This document shows, piece after piece, positions 18,797 through 26,497 of a DNA stretch of 34,437 bases. The stretch lies in the IMG/VR virus record IMGVR_UViG_3300021365_000054, positions 1-34,437 of that record. One strand, given 5' to 3'. Source of the stretch: a virus. The notes under the pieces are model-generated. The model searched no databases, was not told the origin of the DNA, and worked only from the letters and a program-made list of their open reading frames with translations. The number at the start of each line of letters is the position of its first letter. Positions within the stretch are counted from its first letter, which is position 1. Position numbers and translations under genes: made by a program.

Positions 18797-20194
18797 ATGA
18801 CCGTTGAAAACAAGAACCCCGATTATGAAACCTATCTACCCGTCTGGAAGAAGACCCGAGACGCGGTGAGAGGCTCTGTAGCCGTCAAAGACAAGCGGCA
18901 GGACTATCTGCCAGTCCCCGATTCAGAATCCAACGATGACAGCGTGGGCTCTCAGTCGATGCGATACCGGCAGTATCTTAAGCGTGCATTGTTCACCAAC
19001 TTCACCGGGCGAACTAAGAACGCATTGGTCGGGGCCGCTTTCCGAAAAATGCCCGTTCTGGAGATACCCGCCGCTATTGATTACCTTCTGGCTGATGCAA
19101 CGGGTGACGGATTGGGTCTAGTCCAAATGGCAAAGGATGAGCTGTCGAACCTTCTGGAGACTGGCCGGTCTTTTCTGCTGGTTGACTACCCCCAAGCAGA
19201 GGACGGGCTAAGCGCCGAAGAGGTCTCGATGCTAGACCTGAAAGCCTCGATCATCCCATTTACGGCAGAACAGGTGATCAACTGGCGTACTGAGGCGGTG
19301 AGAGGTCGCAAACTGCTGACCCTTTGCGTGATCGCTGAGGACTACAAAGACGGCGGCGATGAGTTCGCGCATGATACCGATACACAGTATCGCGTGCTCA
19401 GGCTCAGAGAGGACGGCTATACACAACAGCTCTACCGGGACGGCGTACCGTTTACCGAGGAATTCTACCCCAAACGGGCTGATGGCTCTGCTTGGGATGT
19501 GATACCGGGCGTTTTTGTGGGGTCAAAGAACAACGATGCTACCGTAGACGATGCGCCCCTTTCAGACATTGCTGATGTGAACATTGCCCATTATCGGAAC
19601 TCTGCAGATTACGAGGAATCATGTTTTCTGACTGGACAACCAACCCTGTTTATCACGCACAGCCTCTCTATGGAGCAGTGGTTTGAGTACAACCCCAACG
19701 GAATCAAGCTAGGATCTAGGGCTGGGCATGTGCTAGGTGAGGCTGGAGGGGCCACACTGGTACAGGCTGACCCGAATAACCTTGTTCTGGAGGCTATGAA
19801 GGCAAAAGAGGCCGCAATGGTGGCGATTGGTGCGCGTATTGTTACCGATAGGGGCGGGAATGAGACGGCAGAGGGCGCGAGAATCCGATTTGCTAGTGAG
19901 AACTCGGTGCTCGGTGATATTGTCCACAACTTGAGCCAAGCTATTGAGCAGTGCCTTGTATGGTGCGGCGAATTCATGGGTGTTGGTGATCTGGCTGAAT
20001 TTGAGATCAACCGGGAATTCTACGATAAGTCTGTAGATCCTCAGCTTCTGATGTCAATGGTCACGCTGTTAGACCGGCAGATCATCAGCAATCAGGACAT
20101 TTTCGACCGCCTCAAGGCGGGTGGAATCATAGACGCTGATCGACAGCTTGAGGACATACAAGAAGAACTCGGAGAACTGGCCCCACTAGGCTAA
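18797..20194 (+). CDS. Portal protein, DUF4055 family
   Basis: This 465-residue protein starts 12 bases after TerL. The N-terminus (NPDYETYLPVWKKTRDAVRG) and the following YRQYLKRALFTNFTGRTKN match the DUF4055 family, which I take as a portal type in siphoviruses. A later segment, NIAHYRNSADYEESCFLTGQPTLF (shown in parts), and ETAEGARIRFASENS are typical of the crown and clip regions. The portal ring is the gate for DNA packaging and the attachment point of the tail. Gene order TerL-portal-MuF supports the call. Confidence 0.88.
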   Translation: MTVENKNPDYETYLPVWKKTRDAVRGSVAVKDKRQDYLPVPDSESNDDSVGSQSMRYRQYLKRALFTNFTGRTKNALVGAAFRKMPVLEIPAAIDYLLADATGDGLGLVQMAKDELSNLLETGRSFLLVDYPQAEDGLSAEEVSMLDLKASIIPFTAEQVINWRTEAVRGRKLLTLCVIAEDYKDGGDEFAHDTDTQYRVLRLREDGYTQQLYRDGVPFTEEFYPKRADGSAWDVIPGVFVGSKNNDATVDDAPLSDIADVNIAHYRNSADYEESCFLTGQPTLFITHSLSMEQWFEYNPNGIKLGSRAGHVLGEAGGATLVQADPNNLVLEAMKAKEAAMVAIGARIVTDRGGNETAEGARIRFASENSVLGDIVHNLSQAIEQCLVWCGEFMGVGDLAEFEINREFYDKSVDPQLLMSMVTLLDRQIISNQDIFDRLKAGGIIDADRQLEDIQEELGELAPLG

Positions 20195-20197
20195 CCC

Positions 20198-21235
20198 ATG
20201 TCAACGAATGACAAAATCGAGGACGCGATCACGCGCCATCAGGTCTTCATCATGCGCTACTCGCTAGGGCGCGAGGCTGTGGCTGATGAGTACGTTGCGC
20301 GGCTTGTGGAGGCCGTTGAGGAGCGTCTAGGCCCGGATATTGCCTCAGTGTCTCCGGCTAGGCTCGATCAGATCATTGCGGACGTTCTGAGTGACATAAA
20401 AGAACGGTCTGATGAGTACGAAAAAAGCGTTGTCGATGAGATGTTGGAATTCATTGGGTATCAGTCGGACTTTAACGTCAACCTTCTAGATTTCAACGTG
20501 GGAGGCGATGCGGTGGCCCCGGCGCTCGGAATACTACAGGCGGCCATGCTACTTCGGAGGATGCCACTAGAACCTACCAAGTCCTACACGATCAACGAGG
20601 CATTGAGGGAATACTCAGACCGAAAGTCAAGACAGATCGTCCAAACCGTACGGGATGGCGTAACTTTGGGCCAAACCAGCCAAGAAATATCGGCAAACGT
20701 CAAAAATTTGACTAAATTACAGCAAAGACAGGCCGCAACCCTAGCAAGAACCATCACCAACTACGTCAGCATTCAGGCTAGAGAAGTGGTTATGAGAGAG
20801 AACTCTGATATAACCGATAGTTATAAGTGGATTGCTACTTTGGACAGCCGCACTTCTCTGATTTGTGCGAGCAGGGACCAACAGGTATTCAAAGAGAGCA
20901 ACGACAGCCCAAAGCCTCCGGCGCACTTCAATTGCCGAAGCACAATCACTCCGATTGTGAAAGATGAGTTCGATTTGGGATTGGACATACAAGGCCGTAG
21001 ACCGGCTGTGAGCGACGAAGGGGTAAAACAGGTAAAGGGCAACACTAGCTATGAATCATGGCTTAAACGCCAATCTAGAGCGTTCCAGACGGAAGTGCTA
21101 GGGGTAGCGAGAGCCAGACTGTTCCGAGAAGGGCGAATTTCAATAGGCCGCTTTGTGGATGAACAAGGACGGACCTTGACACTTGCCCAACTCAGGAAAC
21201 TGGAGCCGATGGTCTTTGAGGACTTAGGCATTTAA
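20198..21235 (+). CDS. Minor head protein, MuF / SPP1 gp7-like
   Basis: The 345-residue protein follows the portal by three bases. The N-terminal 130 residues are helical. The C-terminal region has the MuF signature: LARTITNYVSIQAR, then WIATLDSRTSLICASRDQ, PPAHFNCRSTITPI (residues about 208-255). By family knowledge these proteins bind the portal inside the head and influence DNA ejection. No toxin domain is fused to the C-terminus, unlike in some relatives. Confidence 0.85.
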   Translation: MSTNDKIEDAITRHQVFIMRYSLGREAVADEYVARLVEAVEERLGPDIASVSPARLDQIIADVLSDIKERSDEYEKSVVDEMLEFIGYQSDFNVNLLDFNVGGDAVAPALGILQAAMLLRRMPLEPTKSYTINEALREYSDRKSRQIVQTVRDGVTLGQTSQEISANVKNLTKLQQRQAATLARTITNYVSIQAREVVMRENSDITDSYKWIATLDSRTSLICASRDQQVFKESNDSPKPPAHFNCRSTITPIVKDEFDLGLDIQGRRPAVSDEGVKQVKGNTSYESWLKRQSRAFQTEVLGVARARLFREGRISIGRFVDEQGRTLTLAQLRKLEPMVFEDLGI

Positions 21236-21273
21236 TACGGCAGAGCCGTACATTGCAAACTAGAGGTGAGCAA

Positions 21274-21936
21274 ATGGAAGCGTTAAAAGATATTGAGTTG
21301 GATGACGATGTAAAGGGGCAGATCGCTGAGAGGCTAGAGCTAGAGATACAAGCTAGACTAGATCAAGAGGTCTCGGGGCTAAAGTCTAAGAACGATGAGC
21401 TGATTGCTGAAAAGCGAAAGGCGCAAGAGGCAACCGAAGCTGCAAAAACGAGGGCCAAGCAGGAAGCAGAAGACAAGGCCAGAGCAGAGAACGATTATAA
21501 GCAATTGTTCGAATCTCAGAAGCAAGAGTCCGATACCCTGCGAAAGACCATCGAGAAGATGAATTCTGATATTTCTAGGTCTAAAATAGACCAAGAAGCC
21601 GTAAAAATAGCTTCAGGCTTGACAAAAGACACAAGTCGAGCGAAACTTTTACAACAACAGATCAGCCAGAGGCTGACCCTAGTTGATAATGAGATTCGAG
21701 TGGCTGATGAATCCGGTCAATTGACTGTTTCTACACTTGATGACCTCACTAACTCTATCAAGCAGAACTTCCCGTTCCTGGTTGATGGCAGTCAAGCAAA
21801 TGGCGGCGGGGCCGTCAGAGCGCAAGGCAGAGCCGAAGCGCGATCCAAAGAGATGTCACGAGCTGACTTTGATGCACTGCGTCCGGTTGATCAATCGGAT
21901 TTTATGCGTTCGGGCGGCAAACTTTATGATGATTAA
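21274..21936 (+). CDS. Capsid scaffold protein
   Basis: The start is ATG 21274 with AGAGGTGAG; a TTG start at 21253 is unlikely. The 220-residue protein is a long, highly charged coiled coil from about residue 15 to 110 (KSKNDELIAEKRKAQEATEA as a sample) followed by a small C-terminal domain with DQSDFMRSGGKLYDD, a helix-turn-helix end such as binds coat proteins. Position between MuF and coat genes is the standard one for scaffolds. It is expelled or degraded during head maturation. No protease is encoded nearby. Confidence 0.85.
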   Translation: MEALKDIELDDDVKGQIAERLELEIQARLDQEVSGLKSKNDELIAEKRKAQEATEAAKTRAKQEAEDKARAENDYKQLFESQKQESDTLRKTIEKMNSDISRSKIDQEAVKIASGLTKDTSRAKLLQQQISQRLTLVDNEIRVADESGQLTVSTLDDLTNSIKQNFPFLVDGSQANGGGAVRAQGRAEARSKEMSRADFDALRPVDQSDFMRSGGKLYDD

Positions 21937-21947
21937 GGAGGCCAACA

Positions 21948-23099
21948 ATGGCTAACGTATTAACTAACCTTGCTGCTGACATTTATGTCGCGGCTGACGT
22001 AGTGGGTCGAGAGCTTGTTGGCTTCATCCCTGCTTCAACTATTAACGCAAACGGATCAGAGCGAGTCGCTAAAGGCGATACCGTTCGAGCATCCTTCACA
22101 CGAGCTGCGACTGCTGTCGATGTGTCTGAGTCTATGACTGTTCCTGAAGGGACCGATCAGACTGTTGACAACAAAACGCTGTCAATCACTAAGTCTCGCG
22201 CTGTTCAAATCCCTTACACTGGGGAAGATGTACGGCACTTGAACAACGGTATCGGCTTCGAGACTGTTTACGGTGATCAGATCGCACAAGCAATGCGAAC
22301 GCTCTGCAACGAAGTAGAAACCGATCTTGCTGTTGAGGCATACACAAACGCTTCACGCGCTCACGGTACTGCTGGAACGACTCCTTTCGGCACCAACAAC
22401 CACGCTATCGCTGAAATGCGAAAGATCTTGGTTGATAACGGTATGCCAACTGAGCAGGATCAAGTCTCTTTGATCTTGAGTTCTTCTGCTGGTGCTAACT
22501 TGCGAAAGCTCGCGGCATTGCAGGAAGTCAACAAGTCAGGAAATGACACTTTGCTCCGTCAAGGTATCTTGCTCGATCTGTTCGGCATGGGTATCCGCGA
22601 GTCTGCACAAATCCAAAGCCATACGAAAGGAACGGCTACTGGGTTAGACGCTAATGGCGGTGAGCCTGTTGGTGAGACTAGCATCGTCCTTGACGGTGGA
22701 GACGGTGGAACCTTGCTTGCTGGTGACGTTGTTACCTTCGCAGGAGACTCTAACAAGTACGTTGTCAACACTGGCTTTACTGCCGCCGCTGGCACCGCTG
22801 TACTTGGCTCTCCGGGCTTACAAGCGGCCTTGGCTACCACGACTGAGATGACGATTGGTGATTCGTTCTCAGCTAACATCGCAATGCACCGTAGAGCATT
22901 AGAGCTTGCTATTCGCGCTCCTGCTGTACCTGAAGGCGGTGACTTGGCTGATGACTCCCTGATCGTACAAGATCAGCGAAGCGGTCTAGTCTTTGAGGTT
23001 CGCGTTTATCGCGGATACCGCAAGTCTATGATCGAAGTAGGCGTGGCATGGGGTGTTAAGGCTTGGAAGCCTGACTTCATTGCAACTCTGCTTGGCTAA
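21948..23099 (+). CDS. Major capsid protein, P22 coat-like
   Basis: The 383-residue protein has a strong AAGGAGG site. The opening (LTNLAADIYVAADVVGRELVGF) and the P-domain part (TVPEGTDQTVDNKTLSITKS) match the P22 gp5-like HK97-fold coat family. Residues about 225-300 form an inserted Gly/Val-rich beta domain (GEPVGETSIVLDGGDGGTLL and so on), equivalent to the P22 insertion domain. The C-terminus (SGLVFEVRVYRGYRKSMIEV) closes the A-domain. Codon choice is visibly more biased than in neighbouring genes, as expected for the most abundant protein. Confidence 0.9.
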   Translation: MANVLTNLAADIYVAADVVGRELVGFIPASTINANGSERVAKGDTVRASFTRAATAVDVSESMTVPEGTDQTVDNKTLSITKSRAVQIPYTGEDVRHLNNGIGFETVYGDQIAQAMRTLCNEVETDLAVEAYTNASRAHGTAGTTPFGTNNHAIAEMRKILVDNGMPTEQDQVSLILSSSAGANLRKLAALQEVNKSGNDTLLRQGILLDLFGMGIRESAQIQSHTKGTATGLDANGGEPVGETSIVLDGGDGGTLLAGDVVTFAGDSNKYVVNTGFTAAAGTAVLGSPGLQAALATTTEMTIGDSFSANIAMHRRALELAIRAPAVPEGGDLADDSLIVQDQRSGLVFEVRVYRGYRKSMIEVGVAWGVKAWKPDFIATLLG

Positions 23100-23120
23100 A
23101 TAAGGCTAACGCTAGATGAT

Positions 23121-23138
23121 TGGGGGCTTCGGCCCCCA
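23121..23138. other. UUCG-capped hairpin after the coat gene
   Basis: TGGGGGC (23121-23127), TTCG loop, GCCCCCA (23132-23138). It is very stable but has no T-run, so it is more likely to stabilise the 3' end of coat mRNA or cause partial attenuation before the connector genes than to end transcription fully. Confidence 0.6.
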
Positions 23139-23161
23139 TGATTCACACTTAAGGATTTACA

Positions 23162-23638
23162 ATGGCGCTAATAATCGAAGATGGTTCAGGCGTAGCAAAT
23201 GCCAACAGCTATGTCACCGCTCAACAGTGGGACGATTGGGCAACTGCTAGAGGTATTTCGCATACTCACAGCACTAACCAAATTGAAGAATTCATCCTTA
23301 CGGCGATGGACTACATCGAAGCGCAGAATTTTATAGGGCGCAAAGCAACTGACGCTCAGTCTTTGCAGTGGCCTAGAACAGAAGTGTACATAGACAGCTA
23401 CTCGGTAAACTCAGATGAGATACCTAACCAGCTAAAGAACGCGGTCTATGAGGTTACTAGAACAGTATCGGACGGCAATTTTGCGCTATCTGCTAGAGAT
23501 CGTCAGACTACTCAAGAAAAAATTGGTGATATAACAGTAACTTACAAGAACAATGCCGGGATGAAGAAAGAAACTCCCGCAGTCAGAAGTGCATTGAGAA
23601 AGATTGTTAAACCGTTAAGCATGGTGTCGAGAGCGTGA
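23162..23638 (+). CDS. Head-tail connector (DnaT-like annotated family)
   Basis: This 158-residue protein starts with ALIIEDGSGVANANSYVTAQQW, the opening of a phage family often labelled 'DnaT-like ssDNA binding protein' although it stands in the connector position. A helix with EFILTAMDYIEAQ and a C-terminal VTYKNNAGMKK part follow. Position after the coat gene and similarity to adaptor proteins favour a head completion role. The stop overlaps the next GTG start. Confidence 0.8.
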   Translation: MALIIEDGSGVANANSYVTAQQWDDWATARGISHTHSTNQIEEFILTAMDYIEAQNFIGRKATDAQSLQWPRTEVYIDSYSVNSDEIPNQLKNAVYEVTRTVSDGNFALSARDRQTTQEKIGDITVTYKNNAGMKKETPAVRSALRKIVKPLSMVSRA

Positions 23639-23994
23639 CATTTAACTACACAGCCATTCAATCAACAGCGACTAACCTGTTGACCAGCTTTGGAGAGGAT
23701 GCGACCGCAACCAGAACCGGCGGAGCTACTTTTGATCCAACCACAGGCTCATACGCTGGCGGTAGCACGACAACGATAACAGGCAAGGCGGTTAGGCTGA
23801 ACTACTCGAAGAACGAGATAGACGGCGAAATGGTACAGCGAGATGATGCAAGGATGTACTTTCAGGCTGGCAACGGTGCTCCTGAAATAGACGATAACAT
23901 CTTGTTTGACTCCGAGAACTATAGGGTCATGAACGTAATAACCACAGCGCCATCAGATACGGATGTTATGTATGAGCTTCAAGTTAGACGTTAA
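23635..23994 (+). CDS. Head closure / stopper protein
   Basis: Translation begins at GTG 23635, sharing bases with the preceding TGA. The 119-residue protein is beta-rich: ATRTGGATFDPTTGS, TITGKAVRLNYSKNEIDG, then RMYFQAGN and ENYRVMNVITTAPSDTDVMYELQV. This pattern (small beta barrel with a 'damaged/oxidised' loop) is usual for the head-tail stopper next to the connector. It overlaps the next gene by 23 bases. Confidence 0.7.
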   Translation: MTFNYTAIQSTATNLLTSFGEDATATRTGGATFDPTTGSYAGGSTTTITGKAVRLNYSKNEIDGEMVQRDDARMYFQAGNGAPEIDDNILFDSENYRVMNVITTAPSDTDVMYELQVRR

Positions 23995-24433
23995 GAACTT
24001 TGCAGAGGCAACTGGAAAAGATGTTGTCAGGGCAAAGAAAGCCGCCGCTTTGACTTTGTTCCGCTTGGTTTCGGAGCAGACGCCGGTGGATACAGGTAGG
24101 CTTAGAAATAACTGGCGAACAGGGATTAACAGCCGAAACGGTAGATCTTTAGCGGGTGAAGACCCTAGCGGCGCTCGATCCAAGAAAGAAGCTACGACCA
24201 AGATCAAAACAGTTGTCGGGGACGAGACCATTGTGTTTTCAAATAACTTGCCTTATGCGGCGGTGATTGAATATGGCTTGTACCCCAACCCACCAAAGAA
24301 CCCGACAGGAAAGACGATTAACGGTTATTCGACGCAAGCGCCTCAAGGTATGGCTCGGATTTATGTAGAGAAAATGGCGCTTGAGATGAAAAGGTCGGCG
24401 GCGGCATTCATTCTGGCAGGACGGCAGTTGTGA
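23972..24433 (+). CDS. HK97 gp10-like tail completion protein
   Basis: ATG 23972 (MSFKLDV) is preferred to 23963. The 153-residue protein contains the family core TPVDTGRLRNNWRTGIN near residue 40 and NNLPYAAVIEYG near residue 95. The central charged loop (DPSGARSKKEATTKIKTV) is typical. HK97 gp10-like proteins sit at the head-tail junction and help join tails. Gene order with neighbours (connector, stopper, gp10, terminator, tube) agrees. Confidence 0.85.
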   Translation: MSFKLDVKNFAEATGKDVVRAKKAAALTLFRLVSEQTPVDTGRLRNNWRTGINSRNGRSLAGEDPSGARSKKEATTKIKTVVGDETIVFSNNLPYAAVIEYGLYPNPPKNPTGKTINGYSTQAPQGMARIYVEKMALEMKRSAAAFILAGRQL

Positions 24434-24846
24434 GTACGGTGTTTGCGGATATTGGCGCGGCTTTAGATGGCCGAATGAACACCTTAAGCGGTGGGGCTGC
24501 AATCGCTTGGCAGAACACGGTTTTTAAGCCTACGAAAACCGCTTTGTATTTAAAGCCAACGAATTTGCCGGTATCTGCAAGCCAAACAGGGCTAGGGGCC
24601 AGCGGTATAGACCAACACACTGGAATTTACCAGGTGGACGTTTACGCTATTGCTGGAAAAGGAAGGAATGCGGCAGAGGTAAAGGCAGATGCGGTGGCAG
24701 ATCACTTTAAGCGCGGCACTGATTTAACCTATAATGGTATCACTGTTCGCTTGGGTGACACTTCCCGAAATACGGGAATAATCGTAGATGACAGGTTTGT
24801 CATTTCCGTTTCAATCAACTATACGGCTCATGTAGCCCCGAGGTAA
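24430..24846 (+). CDS. Tail terminator-like protein (DUF4128-like)
   Basis: This 138-residue protein starts at GTG 24430 and overlaps the previous TGA. The sequence IAWQNTVFKPTKTALYLKPTNLP followed by GIYQVDVYAIAGKGRNAAEV is characteristic of the DUF4128 / gpU-like fold. By analogy it caps the tail tube and fixes its length with the tape measure. It lies directly before the tail tube gene. Confidence 0.8.
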   Translation: MSTVFADIGAALDGRMNTLSGGAAIAWQNTVFKPTKTALYLKPTNLPVSASQTGLGASGIDQHTGIYQVDVYAIAGKGRNAAEVKADAVADHFKRGTDLTYNGITVRLGDTSRNTGIIVDDRFVISVSINYTAHVAPR

Positions 24847-24851
24847 ATATT

Positions 24852-25775
24852 ATGACTATTGCAACAGGATCGCGGCATGACATGGCGTATACTGTCGAAA
24901 CAACTTACGGCACTACACCGTCCACGCCACCATTCACACCCATTCGGCACACCGGGACCACTTTAGGGCTTTCGAAGGACGCTATCCAGTCCGAAGAACT
25001 CCGAGAAGATCGTCAGATTGCTCATTTCCGGCATGGAAACAAAAGCGTCTCAGGTGATATTAACTTTGAGTTGTCTTACAACACTTTTAACGATTTGATT
25101 GAAGCTGTTATGTGTGGGACTTGGACATCTGACGGAGATCCCGAAACTTTAATCGCTGGCACTACCGCTAGATCATTTACAATTGAACGTCACCACGAAG
25201 ATATTGGCAAATACTTGAGGTCAACTGGTTGCTGCTTTAACTCTATGAGTTTATCTATTGCGCCGAATTCGATGGTTACTGGTTCTTTTGGGGTCATTGG
25301 TAAAGACTTCTCTATAGCAAGCGCGGCAATCACTGGTGCAAGTTATGCGGCTGAGACTACGACCGCCCCATTCGACAGCTTTACTGGAGCGATCACTGAT
25401 GGCGGATCTACGATAGCGATTGTCACTGCGTTGGAACTGAACATTGACAACGGTTTAGAGGCTCAGTATGTAGTCGGGGATTCCACAAGTCTGAAGCCGC
25501 CTTTGGCCCAGTCAAACATTTCGGGGTCTATTACAGCGTACTTTGAAGATACAACCTTGATCGACAAGTTTGTCAACGAGACTTCTTCGGCTTTGACGTT
25601 CACACTCACTGATGCGGCTGGCAACGATTACTTATTTAATATGCCAAACGTGAAGTATAACTCCGGCAATCCAGAAGTGGGTGGTCCGGGTGCTGTAACC
25701 GTAACGCTTGACTTTATTGCGCTTTATAACGCCGGTATTACAAGCCAGTTACAAATTACTAGAGACGATGCGTAA
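24852..25775 (+). CDS. Major tail tube protein
   Basis: This 307-residue protein begins with SRHDMAYTVETTYGTTP, a common opening of tube proteins. Its alternating beta segments (GNKSVSGDINFELSY, SFTIERHHED, ITAYFEDTTLIDKFVNE) and final VTVTLDFIALYNAG fit the tube fold. A repeat of the sandwich in the middle (TAPFDSFTGAITDGGSTIAIVTALEL as two strands) suggests a larger two-domain tube protein. Position before the chaperone pair is standard. Confidence 0.88.
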   Translation: MTIATGSRHDMAYTVETTYGTTPSTPPFTPIRHTGTTLGLSKDAIQSEELREDRQIAHFRHGNKSVSGDINFELSYNTFNDLIEAVMCGTWTSDGDPETLIAGTTARSFTIERHHEDIGKYLRSTGCCFNSMSLSIAPNSMVTGSFGVIGKDFSIASAAITGASYAAETTTAPFDSFTGAITDGGSTIAIVTALELNIDNGLEAQYVVGDSTSLKPPLAQSNISGSITAYFEDTTLIDKFVNETSSALTFTLTDAAGNDYLFNMPNVKYNSGNPEVGGPGAVTVTLDFIALYNAGITSQLQITRDDA

Positions 25776-25799
25776 ATAACCTAGAGGGGAAAGGGAAGG

Positions 25800-26168
25800 A
25801 TGGATATTAACGATTTTTATACCGCTGATGAGCATGAGAAAGGTAGAGAGGTAGCGATAAACAACCCCAGCACTGGCGAGCCGTCAGATGTGGTGTTTAT
25901 TGTTAGGGGGCCGGACTCAAAAACATTTAGAAAAGCGATTTTGGCGTCTAACCGCAAGAACGTAGAGCTTGATGACGCAGACAACATGACGGACTTGCTG
26001 GTCGCGGTAACGATTGGATGGCGTGGCCTCAAGAACGGAAACGGAAAGGACGCGAAAGACGTACCTTTCTCTGAGGAAACTGCTAGAAAGATCTATGATC
26101 AATCTCCAGACGTTTCGACTCAGATCATGACGTTTGTAAGTCAGCGCCAAAATTTTACCAAAGGCTAA
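25800..26168 (+). CDS. Tail assembly chaperone, upstream frame (gpG-like)
   Basis: The 122-residue product starts after AGGGGAAAGGGAAGG. It is an acidic alpha/beta protein (DINDFYTADEHEKGREVAIN, DSKTFRKAILASNRKNVEL). In lambda-type siphoviruses gpG and its frameshifted form gpGT bind the tape measure during tail assembly. The gene lies between tube and tape measure and overlaps a second open frame, with a slippery AAATTTT near its end, so both short and extended products are expected. Confidence 0.85.
   Translation: MDINDFYTADEHEKGREVAINNPSTGEPSDVVFIVRGPDSKTFRKAILASNRKNVELDDADNMTDLLVAVTIGWRGLKNGNGKDAKDVPFSEETARKIYDQSPDVSTQIMTFVSQRQNFTKG
26150..26156 (+). promoter_or_regulatory. -1 ribosomal frameshift site of the tail chaperone gene
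   Basis: A AAT TTT at 26150-26156 is a perfect X XXY YYZ slippery heptamer in the zero frame (codons CAA AAT TTT). Slipping back by one base avoids the zero-frame stop at 26166 and enters a frame that stays open to 26497. This matches programmed -1 shifts that fuse gpG and gpT in many tailed phages. Confidence 0.8.
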
Positions 26169-26497
26169 CTGACGAGATTTTATCATTTGCGACTTGGCAA
26201 TTCTGGGCCGCAGGGTACGATAAAGAATCTAAAGTTAGCCGCCTTGAGAGTTTAAGGCAAGTTGAAAAGACTCTTGGACGAAAGCCGAGAGAGCTAGAGA
26301 ATGCCCCAGTGCTTAGGGACAACCTCGCTTATATTTGGTCGATTTTTGTTCGATTAAAGAATGCGTCAGATGGGCCAATAAGCTACCCGCAAATAAAGGC
26401 TTACATGGAGATTTTTGGGGAGTTGACGCTTTTTGAGATCGATATAATAATCGAATTGGATCACGCCCAGAGGCTAGAGGCAAACAAGAATGGCTGA
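26156..26497 (+). CDS. Tail assembly chaperone, frameshift extension (gpT-like)
   Basis: This is reached by -1 slippage at 26150-26156 and adds 113 residues to 119 from the upstream frame, a fusion of about 232 residues. The extension begins YQRLTDEILSF and includes FATWQFWAAGYDKESKVSRL and IWSIFVRLKNASDGPISYPQ. There is no good independent start; ATG 26309 would remove half of it. In related phages the T part binds tail tube subunits. It overlaps the tape measure gene by eight bases. Confidence 0.8.
   Translation, partial: YQRLTDEILSFATWQFWAAGYDKESKVSRLESLRQVEKTLGRKPRELENAPVLRDNLAYIWSIFVRLKNASDGPISYPQIKAYMEIFGELTLFEIDIIIELDHAQRLEANKNG

Noticed and set aside
20411-20430. CUGAUGA ... GAAA on + in the minor head gene
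   Set aside because: There is no room for stem II and no stem I or III partners; a chance match in coding sequence. The same applies to CTGATGA at 25827 and 3189.
26309-26497. Independent small gene starting at ATG 26309
   Set aside because: There is no good ribosome binding site, and the frame is open upstream to the slippery heptamer, so it is the frameshift extension of the tail chaperone.
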